Below, piece by piece: positions 29,027-37,811 of a stretch of DNA of 64,000 nt (its first letter is position 1; each line of letters opens with the position of its first letter). The stretch spans positions 1 to 64,000 of the forward strand of contig JAFUWY010000014.1 in assembly GCA_017477245.1 (NCBI GenBank), read 5' to 3'. Source of the stretch: Bacteroidales bacterium. GTDB taxonomy: Bacteria; Bacteroidota; Bacteroidia; Bacteroidales; UBA932. The position numbers and the translations under genes are program-made. The notes beneath the pieces are model-generated. The model searched no databases and was not told the origin of the DNA. It saw nothing but the letters and a program-made list of their open reading frames with translations.

Positions 29027-30256
29027 ATGAAAGATTCCATCATCATCCTTTGCGGCGGCGGCCCGGCACCGGGCATGAACACCGTCGTGTGCTCCGTGGC
29101 CAAGACCTTCCTGGCCGGCGGTTATCGTGTCATCGGCCTTCACGGCGGTTACAGCGGCCTCTTCAGCCCCAACCCCCGCACCGAAGACCTCGACTTCTTC
29201 AAGGCTGACGCCTACTTCAACCGCGGCGGTTCCTACCTGCAGATGAGCCGTTTCAAGCCCACGGATGAGGATTTCGAGAAGAACTTCAACCTGCCCCTGT
29301 TCAAGGACAACAACATCAAGCTCCTCGTGACCGTCGGCGGCGACGACACCGCTTCCACGGCCAACCGCATCGCCAAGTTCCTCGAGGCGAAGAAATATCC
29401 CATCGCCAACATCCACGTGCCCAAGACGATCGACAACGACCTTCCGCTGCCCGACAACACCCCGACCTTCGGCTTCAACTCCGCCAAGGACGAGGGCGCG
29501 CACATCGCCCGCACCGTGTACGAGGATGCCCGCACCTCCGGCAACTGGCTGCTCATCAGCGCCATGGGCCGCAGCGCCGGCCATCTGGCCCTGGGCATCG
29601 GCGAGGCCACGCACGCTCCGATGACCATCATCCCGGAGATGTTCAACAAGACGGACATCAGCATCGACAAGATCATCAAGCTCACCCTCTCCACCCTCAT
29701 CAAGCGCCGCATCCTCGGCATCCCGTACGGTACCGTGGTGGTCGCCGAAGGCGTCTTCCATGACCTCGCCCCCGAGGACATCAAGGCCGCCGGCGTGAGC
29801 ATGACCTACGACGAGCACGGCCACCCCGAGCTCGGCAAGATCTCCAAGGCCGTCCTCTTCAACGAGCTGCTGGAGAAGGAGATGAAGAAGATCGGCTTCA
29901 AGGCCAAGACCCGTCCGGTGGAGATCGGCTACGACGTCCGCTGCCAGGATCCGATCGGCTACGACCTGACCTACTGCACCGAACTCGCCATGGGCGTGTA
30001 CGAGCTCTTCAAGAAGGGCGAGACCGGCTGCATGGTGTACGTCAACGCCTTCGGCGAGGCGAAGCCGCTCTACCTGCACGACCTGCAGAACGAGGAAGGC
30101 AAGATCCCGCCGCGCCGCGTCGAGATCGAGGGCGGCATCGCCCAGAACTACTACAGCCACATCTGCCACTACATCACCCCGGCGGACTACGAGGCTGCGA
30201 AGAAGTATGTCGCCGATCCCGAGGCCTACGATTTCAAGAAGATCCTGAACTGGTAG
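29027..30256 (+). CDS. pfp: Pyrophosphate-dependent phosphofructokinase (diphosphate-fructose-6-phosphate 1-phosphotransferase)
   Basis: Glycolytic enzyme phosphorylating fructose 6-phosphate, reversible when PPi is the donor. The donor-site motif is GGDDT rather than GGDGS, and the active-site block is PKTIDND rather than PGTIDND. Both are the accepted marks of PPi-dependent enzymes. N-terminal ILCGGGPAPGMNTVV and substrate-site SAMGRSAGHLA are present. 409 aa is typical. The frame is open another 290 codons upstream through the repeat array, but the family N-terminus and a promoter place the start at 29027. An ATP-type pfkA is also in this window. Confidence 0.95.
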   Translation: MKDSIIILCGGGPAPGMNTVVCSVAKTFLAGGYRVIGLHGGYSGLFSPNPRTEDLDFFKADAYFNRGGSYLQMSRFKPTDEDFEKNFNLPLFKDNNIKLLVTVGGDDTASTANRIAKFLEAKKYPIANIHVPKTIDNDLPLPDNTPTFGFNSAKDEGAHIARTVYEDARTSGNWLLISAMGRSAGHLALGIGEATHAPMTIIPEMFNKTDISIDKIIKLTLSTLIKRRILGIPYGTVVVAEGVFHDLAPEDIKAAGVSMTYDEHGHPELGKISKAVLFNELLEKEMKKIGFKAKTRPVEIGYDVRCQDPIGYDLTYCTELAMGVYELFKKGETGCMVYVNAFGEAKPLYLHDLQNEEGKIPPRRVEIEGGIAQNYYSHICHYITPADYEAAKKYVADPEAYDFKKILNW

Positions 30257-30273
30257 GAACGGTTCCGGATGCA

Positions 30274-30309
30274 AAAAAGCCCGCTGGCCCATCGGCCGGC
30301 GGGCTTTTT
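30274..30309. terminator. Bidirectional terminator between pfp and trpB
   Basis: AAAAAGCCCGCTGGCC and GGCCGGCGGGCTTTTT form a 16-bp stem with one G-T pair and a short loop, with A and T runs on both sides, between convergent genes. Confidence 0.92.
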
Positions 30310-30326
30310 CTGCATATCCCCGGGGA

Positions 30327-31640
30327 TCAGTCGCCCGTGTTGGCGAGCGTGCCGGCGATGTACTGGTCGTAGGCGGTCATGTCCACCAGGCCGTGGCCGG
30401 AGAGGTTGAAGAGGATGGTCTTGGCCTCACCGCTCTCCTTGCACTTGAGGGCCTCGTTGATGGTGGCCGCGATGGCGTGGCAGGACTCCGGAGCCGGGAT
30501 GATGCCCTCGGCCTTGGCGAAGAGCGTACCGGCGGCGAAGGAGTCGAGCTGGCGGATGTCCACGGCCTCGATCAGACCGTCCTTCAGCAGCTGGGAGACG
30601 ATGGCGCCGGCGCCGTGGTAGCGCAGGCCGCCGGCATGGATGTTGGCCGGACGGAAGTCGTGGCCCAGGGAGAACATCGGGATGAGCGGGGTCAGGCCCG
30701 TCTCGTCGCCGAAGTCATAGGTGAACTTGCCCTTGGTGAGCTTGGGACAGGAGGCCGGCTCGGCGGCGATGAAACGCGTCTTCTTGCCGTCGAGCAGGTT
30801 GTGGCGCAGGAAGGGGAAGGAGATGCCGCTGAAGTTGGAGCCGCCGCCGAAGCAGCCGATCACGATGTCGGGATACTCGCCGGCCATCGCCATCTGCTTC
30901 TCGGCCTCCAGGCCGATGACGGTCTGGTGCAGGCAGACGTGGCTGAGCACGGAGCCCAGCAGGTACTTGCAGTTCGGCGTGGTCATCGCCAGCTCGACGG
31001 CCTCGGAGATGGCGGTGCCGAGCGAACCCTGGTGGTTGGGATCGGCGGTGAGGATATCCTTGCCGGCGCGGGTGGACATCGACGGCGACGGGGTCACGAG
31101 CGCGTCGAAGACCTGCATGATCGAGCGGCGGTAGGGCTTCTGCTCATAGCTGATCTTGACCTGGTAGACGGCGCAGTCCAGTCCATAGAGCTTGGCGGCG
31201 TAGGAGAGGGCGGCGCCCCACTGGCCGGCGCCGGTCTCGGTGGTGACGTTGGTCACGCCCTGCTGCTTGCAGTAGTAGGCCTGCGGGATGGCGGAGTTGA
31301 GCTTGTGCGAGCCCAGCGGGTTCACGCTCTCGTTCTTGAAATAGATATGCGCCGGCGTGCCGAGCGCCTCTTCGAGTCCGTAGGCGCGCACGAGCGGGGT
31401 ACAGCGGTAGTACGCGTATTTCTCGCGGACATCTTCGGGGATGTCGATCCAGCGGTCAGTCTGGTTGACTTCCTGGTTGGCGCACTCTTCGGCGAAGAGG
31501 GGATAGAGGTCCGTGGCCTTGATGGGCTGCTTGGTGCCCGGGTGGATCATCGGCTGGGGCTTGTTGACCATGTCAGCCTGGATGTTATACCACTGGGTAG
31601 GGATCTCGCTCTCGGGGAGGATGAATCTTTTCTGTTTCAT
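30327..31640 (-). CDS. trpB: TrpB2-type tryptophan synthase beta chain
   Basis: PLP enzyme expected to condense indole with serine to tryptophan. The PLP lysine lies in NPLGSHKLNSA, the phosphate-binding glycine loop in CFGGGSNFSG, and ETGAGQWGAAL matches the catalytic glutamate region. Length 437 aa and the N-terminal extension (LPTQWYNI-like segment) mark the TrpB2 subgroup, which often occurs without TrpA. No trp biosynthesis genes are adjacent; it lies 18 bp after a threonine aldolase gene on the same strand. This suggests amino-acid salvage rather than a trp operon. Confidence 0.93.
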   Translation of the reverse strand: MKQKRFILPESEIPTQWYNIQADMVNKPQPMIHPGTKQPIKATDLYPLFAEECANQEVNQTDRWIDIPEDVREKYAYYRCTPLVRAYGLEEALGTPAHIYFKNESVNPLGSHKLNSAIPQAYYCKQQGVTNVTTETGAGQWGAALSYAAKLYGLDCAVYQVKISYEQKPYRRSIMQVFDALVTPSPSMSTRAGKDILTADPNHQGSLGTAISEAVELAMTTPNCKYLLGSVLSHVCLHQTVIGLEAEKQMAMAGEYPDIVIGCFGGGSNFSGISFPFLRHNLLDGKKTRFIAAEPASCPKLTKGKFTYDFGDETGLTPLIPMFSLGHDFRPANIHAGGLRYHGAGAIVSQLLKDGLIEAVDIRQLDSFAAGTLFAKAEGIIPAPESCHAIAATINEALKCKESGEAKTILFNLSGHGLVDMTAYDQYIAGTLANTGD

Positions 31641-31658
31641 ATTGTGTTAATAAATGGT

Positions 31659-32693
31659 TTACAAATCTCTGACCGCGTCTTCCAGCGCACGGACCGCGCT
31701 CTCGGGCGTGGCCCAGCTGGTGCAGAAGCGCACCCCGTCATGTTCCGCATCGACATGCTGCCAGCACTCGAATCCGAAGTCCTTGGAGAGGCGCTCGATC
31801 GCGGCGTGGGGCAGGATGGGGAAGACCTGGTTGGTGGTGTTCTCGACGAGGAAGGGGAAACCCTTCTGCCGGAAGGCATCGCGGACACGGTCGGCCATGC
31901 GGTCGGCGTGGCGGGCGAGCTTGAAGTAGAGCCCTTCGTTCATCAGGGTCTCGAACTGGATGCCCAGCAGGCGGCCCTTGGCGAGCATGCCGCCGTTCTG
32001 CTTGATGTTGTAGCGGAAGTCCTGGGCGAGGGCCGGGTTGCTGAAGACGACGGCCTCGCCGAACAAGGCGCCCTGCTTGGTGCCGCCGATGTAGAAGACG
32101 TCGGCGATCTGCGGCAGGTCCTTGGGCAGGATGTCGCAGCCGGAGGCTTCCAGGCCGTAGCCGAGGCGGGCGCCGTCGATGAAGAGCGGCATCTCCCAGT
32201 TGCGGCAGACTTCCTTGATGTCCAGCAGTTCCTGCTTGGTATAGAGGGTGCCGAGCTCAGTGGGCAGGGACAGGTAGACCATCCCGGGCTGGACCATGTG
32301 CTCGAAGCTGAAGTCGCTGTAGTGCGCCTGCGCGAAAGCGTCGATCTGCTCGGCCGTGATCTTTCCTTCGTGCGGGGGGAGGGCGAGGACCTTGTGGCCG
32401 GTATGCTCCACGGCGCCGGTCTCATGGACGTTGATGTGGCCGCTCTGGGCGCATACGACGCCCTGGTAGGGCTTGAGCAGGGAAGAGATGACGGTGGCGT
32501 TGGTCTGCGTGCCGCCCACGAGGAAATGCACCTCGGCGTCGGGGCAGTCGAAGATATAGCGGATCATGTCCGCCGCCTTGGTGCAATGGGGGTCCGAGCC
32601 GTAGCCGTGCGTCTGCTTGAGGTTCGTCTCCCGCAGGGCGTCCAGGATGCTGGGATGGCATCCCTCCAGATAATCGCTTTCGAAAAGGATCAT
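31659..32693 (-). CDS. ltaE: Low-specificity L-threonine aldolase / beta-eliminating lyase family
   Basis: PLP-dependent enzyme of fold type I, 344 aa. Visible marks: FESDYLEGCHPSIL start, HGYGSDPHCTKAA, LVGGTQTNATVIS, IDGARLGYGL and the PLP lysine in YIGGTKQGALFGEA. Threonine aldolases cleave threonine or allo-threonine to glycine and acetaldehyde; some members act on other beta-hydroxy amino acids, so the exact substrate is open. It is cotranscribed with trpB downstream and divergent from ybaK. Confidence 0.9.
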   Translation of the reverse strand: MILFESDYLEGCHPSILDALRETNLKQTHGYGSDPHCTKAADMIRYIFDCPDAEVHFLVGGTQTNATVISSLLKPYQGVVCAQSGHINVHETGAVEHTGHKVLALPPHEGKITAEQIDAFAQAHYSDFSFEHMVQPGMVYLSLPTELGTLYTKQELLDIKEVCRNWEMPLFIDGARLGYGLEASGCDILPKDLPQIADVFYIGGTKQGALFGEAVVFSNPALAQDFRYNIKQNGGMLAKGRLLGIQFETLMNEGLYFKLARHADRMADRVRDAFRQKGFPFLVENTTNQVFPILPHAAIERLSKDFGFECWQHVDAEHDGVRFCTSWATPESAVRALEDAVRDL

Positions 32694-32752
32694 GATGACT
32701 TCTAACCAAAATAGCGGCTTGCAAGATACGCAAAAAATCCATTAATTTTGTA

Positions 32753-32760
32753 TGCGGATA
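32753..32760 (+). promoter_or_regulatory. -7 box upstream of ybaK
   Basis: TAATTTTG fits TAnnTTTG. The implied leader of about 120 nt holds an imperfect hairpin (about 32788-32814) followed by TTTTCTC, and a 15-codon reading frame. Confidence 0.45.
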
Positions 32761-32841
32761 GAAAAAGTTGGCAGGCGGGAACGAAAAAAGCCGCGATTCA
32801 CATCGCAGCCTTTTCTCAATTCTAACCAAAATTATTAACCA

Positions 32842-32889
32842 ATGAAAATCTATTCGACACAACATATAGCAAGCACCGTGCCAAAATGA
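32842..32889 (+). other. 15-codon upstream reading frame before ybaK
   Basis: ATG at 32842 encodes MKIYSTQHIASTVPK. Its stop overlaps the ybaK start as ATGA. It could be a leader peptide or chance; no regulatory codon run is seen. Confidence 0.3.
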
Positions 32890-33350
32890 TCAAGACCAAT
32901 GCCGCAAGATTGCTGGATGCCGCCGGTATCCGCTATGAATTAATACCTTACGAATATACGGAGGACGATCTTTCCGCACAGCACGTCGCGGCCCAGCTGG
33001 GCGAGGACATCGACCAGGTGTTCAAGACGCTGGTCCTGCGCGGCGACCGCACGGGCTGCTTCGTGTGTGTGATCCCGGGAGATTTCGAGGTGGACCTCAA
33101 GGTCGCTGCGCGCATCTCCGGCAACAAGAGCTGCGAGATGCTCCACCTCAAGGAACTCCTCCCGACGACGGGCTACATCCGCGGCGGCTGCAGCCCGATC
33201 GGGATGAAGAAGCCCTTCCCGACCTTCATCCACGAATCCGCCCTGCTCTACGACTACATCTACATCAGCGCCGGCCAGCGGGGCCTGCAGCTCAAGCTCG
33301 ATCCCCGGGACCTCGTGGCTTATATCGATGCCGGGATCTACCCGATTTGA
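32886..33350 (+). CDS. ybaK: Cys-tRNA(Pro)/Cys-tRNA(Cys) deacylase, YbaK family
   Basis: Trans-editing enzyme that hydrolyses Cys mis-attached to tRNA-Pro. 154 aa with the family start TNAARLLDAAGIRYELIPYEY, the catalytic-lysine region FKTLVLRGDRTG, SGNKSCEMLHLKEL and the GCSPIGMKKPFPTFI block. The length is typical. It is divergent from the threonine aldolase gene and begins inside the stop codon of a tiny upstream frame. Confidence 0.95.
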   Translation: MIKTNAARLLDAAGIRYELIPYEYTEDDLSAQHVAAQLGEDIDQVFKTLVLRGDRTGCFVCVIPGDFEVDLKVAARISGNKSCEMLHLKELLPTTGYIRGGCSPIGMKKPFPTFIHESALLYDYIYISAGQRGLQLKLDPRDLVAYIDAGIYPI

Positions 33351-33404
33351 AGAAATTGTCAAGAAAAATGCAACCCGGGACAGACGTCCTGAGCGTAACC
33401 AAGC

Positions 33405-33412
33405 TATATTTG
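33405..33412 (+). promoter_or_regulatory. -7 box for the PNPOx-like lipoprotein gene
   Basis: TATATTTG, 15 bp before the ATG at 33428. Confidence 0.65.
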
Positions 33413-33427
33413 CAAAAACAACCCGAA

Positions 33428-33946
33428 ATGAAAAAGATCCTGACTTTCGCGCTCGCTGCCGCCATCCTCGCCGGCTGCGCCCCCAAACAGAGTGAAACCA
33501 CCACTGAAAACCAGACTCCGATGATCGAACAGACCACACCCAATCCCGAGAACGCCGCCATCGCGCAGCAGTTCCTCAAGAAATGCGGCACCTACTACCT
33601 CGCCACCACCGAGGGAGGCCAGCCGCGCGTCCGCCCCTTCGGCACCGCCGAGATCTTCGAGGGCAAGCTCTACATCCAGACCGGCAAGGTCAAGAACGTC
33701 TACAAGCAGTTGCTCGCCGACCCCAGGGCCGAGATCTGCGGCTTCGACGGCAACGAATGGATCCGCATCCAGTGCGAACTGATCCCCGACGAGCGCATCG
33801 AAGCCAAGCAGGACATGTTGGACAAGAACCCGTCCCTGCAGGGCATGTACAAGGCCGATGACGACAACACGATCGTCCTCTACTGCCGCAACGCCACGGC
33901 GACCATCTCCTCCTTCACGGCTCCCGCGAAGGTGATCAAGTTCTAG
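33428..33946 (+). CDS. Pyridoxamine 5'-phosphate oxidase-like lipoprotein
   Basis: 172 aa. The signal MKKILTFALAAAILAGC ends in a lipobox, unusual for this cytoplasmic-type fold. The mature part matches the split-barrel flavin-binding PNPOx-like family (YYLATTEGGQPRVRPFGTAEIFEGKLYIQTGK, DPRAEICGFDGNEWIRIQ). Such proteins bind FMN, F420 or heme; the envelope location suggests a redox or detoxifying role, which is inference. Seven bases separate it from the DUF1593 gene, so they may be cotranscribed. The longer overlapping frame from 33065 is out of phase and spurious. Confidence 0.88.
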   Translation: MKKILTFALAAAILAGCAPKQSETTTENQTPMIEQTTPNPENAAIAQQFLKKCGTYYLATTEGGQPRVRPFGTAEIFEGKLYIQTGKVKNVYKQLLADPRAEICGFDGNEWIRIQCELIPDERIEAKQDMLDKNPSLQGMYKADDDNTIVLYCRNATATISSFTAPAKVIKF

Positions 33947-33953
33947 GGACCTG

Positions 33954-35435
33954 ATGAACAAGGGCCTTGTCTTTCTTGGGTGCCTTGCGTTGCTGTGCGG
34001 CGCAGGATGCACCGCTCCTGTCCCGCAGGAGCCACAACGCCCCCGTGTCATCGTGACGACGGACGGAGAGATCGACGACGAATGCTCGCTGGTGCGCTTC
34101 CTGCTCTACTGCAACGAGTGGGACGTGGAGACCATCATCACCAGCAGCTCGCAGTACCACTGGCGCGGCCACAAGTGGGCGGGCGACGACTGGATGGACA
34201 CCGTGATGGGCGCCTATGCCCAGGTGTACCCCAACCTGGTCAGGCACGACACCCGCTACCCGTCGCCGGAGTTCCTGCGCTCGCGCAGCTATCTGGGCAA
34301 CGTGGACGCGGAAGGGGAGATGGAGCAGGTCACGCCGGGCTCGCAGCGCATCGTGGAGGTTCTGCTGGACCGCAGCGATCCGCGCCCGGTCTGGATCCAG
34401 GCCTGGGGCGGGGTGAACACGCTCGCCCGGGCGCTCCGGACCATCGAGGAGGAGCATCCCGACCGGATGCAGGAGGTGGCGGACCGCCTCCGCCTCTACA
34501 ACATTTGGGAGCAGGATTCTACCTACCAGAGCTATATCCGGCCCCGCTGGGAGCCGCTCGGGATGCTGGTCATCGTGAGCGACCAGTTCGAGGCCATCGC
34601 CTACCGCTGGCATACGGCCCAGCCGGAGGAGAACTGGCCCTGGCTGGAGAGCGCCTGGATGAAGCGCTGGATCCTCGGCGTCGGGCCCCTGGGCGCCACG
34701 TACCGGGCCTGCCTGGACGGCGAATGGTTCAACCCGACGAACGTTTCCGGTGTCCGCCAGACCGATGCCTCCTTCCCCGTCGTGCAAGGGGATTTCCGCT
34801 CGGAGGGGGATTCGCCTTCCTATATGTACGTCATCCCGACGGGAATGAATGACCCGGAGCACCCGGACTGGGGCAGCTGGGGCGGACGCTATACGCGTGT
34901 GCGTGGAAATGTGTGGATGGACCCGGTGCCGGACAGCACCTGGACGTATCCCGAAGGCCGCATATCCAGCGCCAATACTTGGGGACGGCTGACGCTGAAG
35001 GGGGTGATTCCCGCGACGGAGGAGCAGGTGGCCGCTTATTTCCGGCCCATGGCCCGCTGGACGCAGGCCTTCCAGAATGACTTCGCGGCCCGCATGAGCT
35101 GGACCGTCCTGTCGCCGGAGGAGGCCAACCATCAGCCGGCCGTGCAACTGGAAACACCCTTCAAGGTGACGGCGGAGCCGGGGGAGAGCGTCACCGTCCG
35201 CGTGGCGGCGACCGATCCCGATGGAGATGCGCTGACCCTTCGGTGGTGGCAATACCGGGAAGCCGGCACCTGCCCGCTGGAAGCAGAGATCGTTGCGCCC
35301 GGCCAGGCGGAGACGCAGATCCGCGTCCCGCAGGCGGCCGCCTCCGGGACGACCCTGCATTTCATCTGCGAGGTGACGGACGGCGGAGAACCCGCCCTGA
35401 CCCGCTACGCGCGGGTGGTCCTGTCGGTGCTGTGA
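33954..35435 (+). CDS. DUF1593-domain lipoprotein (nucleoside hydrolase-like fold)
   Basis: 493 aa, lipobox CGAGC. The N-terminal domain has RVIVTTDGEIDDECSLVRFLLY, like the Asp-rich calcium motif of nucleoside hydrolases. A family-typical stretch SSSQYHWRGHKW and a C-terminal Ig-like domain (VTVRVAATDPDGDALTLRWW) follow. DUF1593 members occur with polysaccharide-degrading genes (a cellulose-binding homologue is known), but the reaction is not established. Its end overlaps the convergent BASS gene by 31 bp. Confidence 0.9.
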   Translation: MNKGLVFLGCLALLCGAGCTAPVPQEPQRPRVIVTTDGEIDDECSLVRFLLYCNEWDVETIITSSSQYHWRGHKWAGDDWMDTVMGAYAQVYPNLVRHDTRYPSPEFLRSRSYLGNVDAEGEMEQVTPGSQRIVEVLLDRSDPRPVWIQAWGGVNTLARALRTIEEEHPDRMQEVADRLRLYNIWEQDSTYQSYIRPRWEPLGMLVIVSDQFEAIAYRWHTAQPEENWPWLESAWMKRWILGVGPLGATYRACLDGEWFNPTNVSGVRQTDASFPVVQGDFRSEGDSPSYMYVIPTGMNDPEHPDWGSWGGRYTRVRGNVWMDPVPDSTWTYPEGRISSANTWGRLTLKGVIPATEEQVAAYFRPMARWTQAFQNDFAARMSWTVLSPEEANHQPAVQLETPFKVTAEPGESVTVRVAATDPDGDALTLRWWQYREAGTCPLEAEIVAPGQAETQIRVPQAAASGTTLHFICEVTDGGEPALTRYARVVLSVL

Positions 35436-36271
35436 CGCCGGACCACCCCGACGTAGATCAGCAGGACGATATTCATCATCAGCGAATACAGGATGGCCGG
35501 TATGGCCATCTGCTCGTTGGCGAAGATGATCGGGCTGGAAGCGATCGCGATGGCCTGGGCAGCGTTCTGCATCCCTACTTCGATAATCACCGTCCGGCGC
35601 TGCCTGTTGTCTGTCCGCACCAGCCGCGACAGGAGCGACGAGCAGCCGATGGCGACGAGAATCAGGGCCGTGACGCACAGGCCCAGCACGCCGATGTTTT
35701 CGAGGATGGTCCGGTGATGCTGGATATAGAAGACGGTGATGAGGACCAGCAGCAGGGGGAAGGCCAGTTTGGAGAGCACTTTGTCCACCTTTTTCGCGAC
35801 CTGGGGCCAGGCATAGTTCAGCCCGATGCCCAGCAGGACGGGGAGGAGCATCAGCACCAGGTTCTGCTTGATGAGGTTGCCGACCGGCAGGCTGATCCCC
35901 ACGCTCTGTCCGACCAGGTCCGTGGCCCAGCTCATGATCAAGGGGATGGTGAACAGCGTGACGACGCTGCTGAGCGCCGTCAGCGTCACAGACAGGGCGA
36001 CGTCGCCTCCGGCCAGCTTCGAAAAGACGTTGGACGAGCTGCCTCCCGGGCAGCAGGCGATGAGCACCAGTCCGATGAAGAAGACCGGCGGCAGCCGGAA
36101 GGCCCAGGCCAGTCCCAGGGCGATGAGCGGGAGCAGTACCAGCTGGCCAAAAAGGGCGACGGCCACCGGCCAGGGCTGCTTGACGACACGGGCGAAATCA
36201 TCGAACCGGAGCGAAAGCCCGAGGTCGAACATCAGGAGGATCAGGATGGGCAGGACAATCCAGATGGCCAT
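35405..36271 (-). CDS. Bile acid:sodium symporter family (BASS/SBF) transporter
   Basis: 288 aa from the ATG at 36271, with nine or so hydrophobic helices. The hallmark GSSSNVFSKLAGGDVALSVTLTALSSVVTLFTIP contains the sodium-site crossover region, and IEVGMQNAAQAIAIA is the second crossover motif. The family moves organic acids or sterol-like anions with Na+; in gut bacteria the substrate is usually unknown. A longer start at 36295 (TTG) falls within the -7 promoter box, so I reject it. It overlaps the DUF1593 gene tail to tail. Confidence 0.92.
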   Translation of the reverse strand: MAIWIVLPILILLMFDLGLSLRFDDFARVVKQPWPVAVALFGQLVLLPLIALGLAWAFRLPPVFFIGLVLIACCPGGSSSNVFSKLAGGDVALSVTLTALSSVVTLFTIPLIMSWATDLVGQSVGISLPVGNLIKQNLVLMLLPVLLGIGLNYAWPQVAKKVDKVLSKLAFPLLLVLITVFYIQHHRTILENIGVLGLCVTALILVAIGCSSLLSRLVRTDNRQRRTVIIEVGMQNAAQAIAIASSPIIFANEQMAIPAILYSLMMNIVLLIYVGVVRRHSTDRTTRA

Positions 36272-36292
36272 ACGCGTAAATGATTTGAGCGG

Positions 36293-36300
36293 CAAAGATA
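36293..36300 (-). promoter_or_regulatory. -7 box of the BASS gene
   Basis: TATCTTTG on the - strand, 21 nt before the ATG at 36271. It decides between the two possible starts. Confidence 0.65.
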
Positions 36301-36314
36301 AAAAGAAAAAACAC

Positions 36315-36322
36315 TATATTTG
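36315..36322 (+). promoter_or_regulatory. -7 box of the aldo/keto reductase gene
   Basis: TATATTTG, 26 bp before the ATG at 36349; divergent from the BASS promoter 15 bp away. Confidence 0.65.
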
Positions 36323-36348
36323 TAAGAAACCAACGAACTGAATCAGCC

Positions 36349-37698
36349 ATGGATGAGAAAATGACCCGCCGCGAGGCCCTCCGGGGCCTGTTCTATGCCG
36401 GCATGGGGCTCGCCGTCGGCGGCCCGCTGCTTAAGTCCGAAAGCGCCAGGGCCGCCGGCATGTCCGGTCCCTGGGACGAAGCTCCGGACGGCACCAAGAT
36501 CGATACCCGCACCTGGGACAAGATGGGGGAGACCCTGGGCCTGCTCGGTCTGGGCTGCATGCGCCTGCCGACCCAGCGCGGCTCGCGCCGCCTGGACCAG
36601 GAGGCCGTCAATGCCATGATCGACTACGCCATCGCCCACGGTGTCAACTATTTCGATACGGCTCCTGCTTACGGTGAGTCCGAGGTTGTCACGGGCAAGG
36701 CCCTGAGCCGCCATCCCCGATCTGCCTACAAGATCGCCACGAAACTCTCCAACATGGGCGGCCGCGCCACGCTGGAGGCCGGCCAGCAGATGTTCGAGAA
36801 TTCCCTGAAGAACCTGCAGACCGACTACGTGGATTTCCTGTTGCTGCACAACCTGCAGGGTATCGGCAGCTACAATACCCGTTTCCGTGACAACGGCCTG
36901 TTCGACTGGCTGCTGGAGCAGAAGAAGAAAGGCCGCATCAAGCATCTGGGCTTCTCCTTCCATGGGACCAACGCCGACCTCCCGCCGCTGGTGGATCTCT
37001 ACGATTGGGATTTCGTGCAGATCCAGCTCAACTATGTCGACTGGAAGGAGATGTCTCGCGGCTGGGGCGCCGGCGGGTCCAGCGAGACCAACTCTGAGTA
37101 CCTGTACAATTATCTCGTCGGCAAGGGCATCCCCGTGCTGGTGATGGAGCCCGTCAAGGGCGGCGCGCTGGCCAACGTCAGCGACGGCGTAGGCGCGCTG
37201 ATGCGCGAGCGCCATCCCGACCTCTCTCCGGCGGCGAATGCCCTGACCTTCGTGGGCTCGCTCCCGGGCGTGATGGTGACCCTGAGCGGCATGTCCAACA
37301 TGGCGCAGCTCAAGGAGAACGTCTCCCTGTTCACCGGCTTCAAGCCATTCGACGAGCAGGACATGGCCTTCATGCTGACAGTGGCCGACCTCTACAAGTC
37401 CAAGGGACAGATCCCCTGCACGGCCTGTGCCTACTGCATGCCGTGCCCGGCCGGCGTCGACATCCCCGGCAATTTCCGCGTCTTCAACAGCGCCAGCGAC
37501 GCCTTGCTGTCGTCCGACACCGGCAACAAGGAGATCCGCGACAAGCGCAAGGCTTTCCTCAAGCTCTACAACGCCCAGAAGAAAGGCACGCGTGCCGACG
37601 CCTGCGTCGCGTGCAACGCCTGCCTGCCGAAGTGTCCGCAGCACATCAGTATCCCGCAGCACATGCAGCGGATCAAGGACCTGGTCGCCAAGATCTAG
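36349..37698 (+). CDS. Aldo/keto reductase with C-terminal 4Fe-4S ferredoxin domain and Tat-like leader
   Basis: 449 aa. An RRE-type leader (MTRREALRGLFYAGMGLAVGG) suggests Tat export. An aldo/keto reductase barrel follows (GLGCMRLPTQ, NYFDTAPAYGESEVVTGKAL, YVDFLLLHNLQG, HLGFSFHG, QIQLNYVDW). The C-terminal part holds CTACAYCMPCPAGVDIP and CVACNACLPKCPQHISIP, two 4Fe-4S cluster motifs. Family members of this layout are predicted oxidoreductases of unknown substrate. It is a single gene ended by the palindromic terminator at 37731. Confidence 0.93.
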   Translation: MDEKMTRREALRGLFYAGMGLAVGGPLLKSESARAAGMSGPWDEAPDGTKIDTRTWDKMGETLGLLGLGCMRLPTQRGSRRLDQEAVNAMIDYAIAHGVNYFDTAPAYGESEVVTGKALSRHPRSAYKIATKLSNMGGRATLEAGQQMFENSLKNLQTDYVDFLLLHNLQGIGSYNTRFRDNGLFDWLLEQKKKGRIKHLGFSFHGTNADLPPLVDLYDWDFVQIQLNYVDWKEMSRGWGAGGSSETNSEYLYNYLVGKGIPVLVMEPVKGGALANVSDGVGALMRERHPDLSPAANALTFVGSLPGVMVTLSGMSNMAQLKENVSLFTGFKPFDEQDMAFMLTVADLYKSKGQIPCTACAYCMPCPAGVDIPGNFRVFNSASDALLSSDTGNKEIRDKRKAFLKLYNAQKKGTRADACVACNACLPKCPQHISIPQHMQRIKDLVAKI

Positions 37699-37730
37699 TG
37701 TTTTTTGCAACAAGCTGTCAGTCAGCAGCC

Positions 37731-37774
37731 TATACAAATATGCCGTATCGAATTCGATACGGCATATTTGTATA
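37731..37774. terminator. 44-bp perfect palindrome between convergent genes
   Basis: 22-bp arms (37731-37752, 37753-37774) without a mismatch, centre CGAATTCG, A/T-rich ends. It probably terminates both the reductase and esterase genes. The sequence is unlike the two CCTTCGGAGA palindromes but has the same arm length. Confidence 0.85.
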
Positions 37775-37811
37775 AAGCACTATGGGTCAGTGCGTTGCGT
37801 AAAACAGAGAC

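Noticed and set aside
33065-33946. Long frame reaching from ybaK into the PNPOx gene
   Set aside because: Out of frame with ybaK over most of its length; the lipoprotein signal and promoter put the real start at 33428.
35405-36295. Longer start (TTG 36295) for the BASS transporter
   Set aside because: It lies inside the TATCTTTG promoter box; ATG 36271 begins the first membrane helix.
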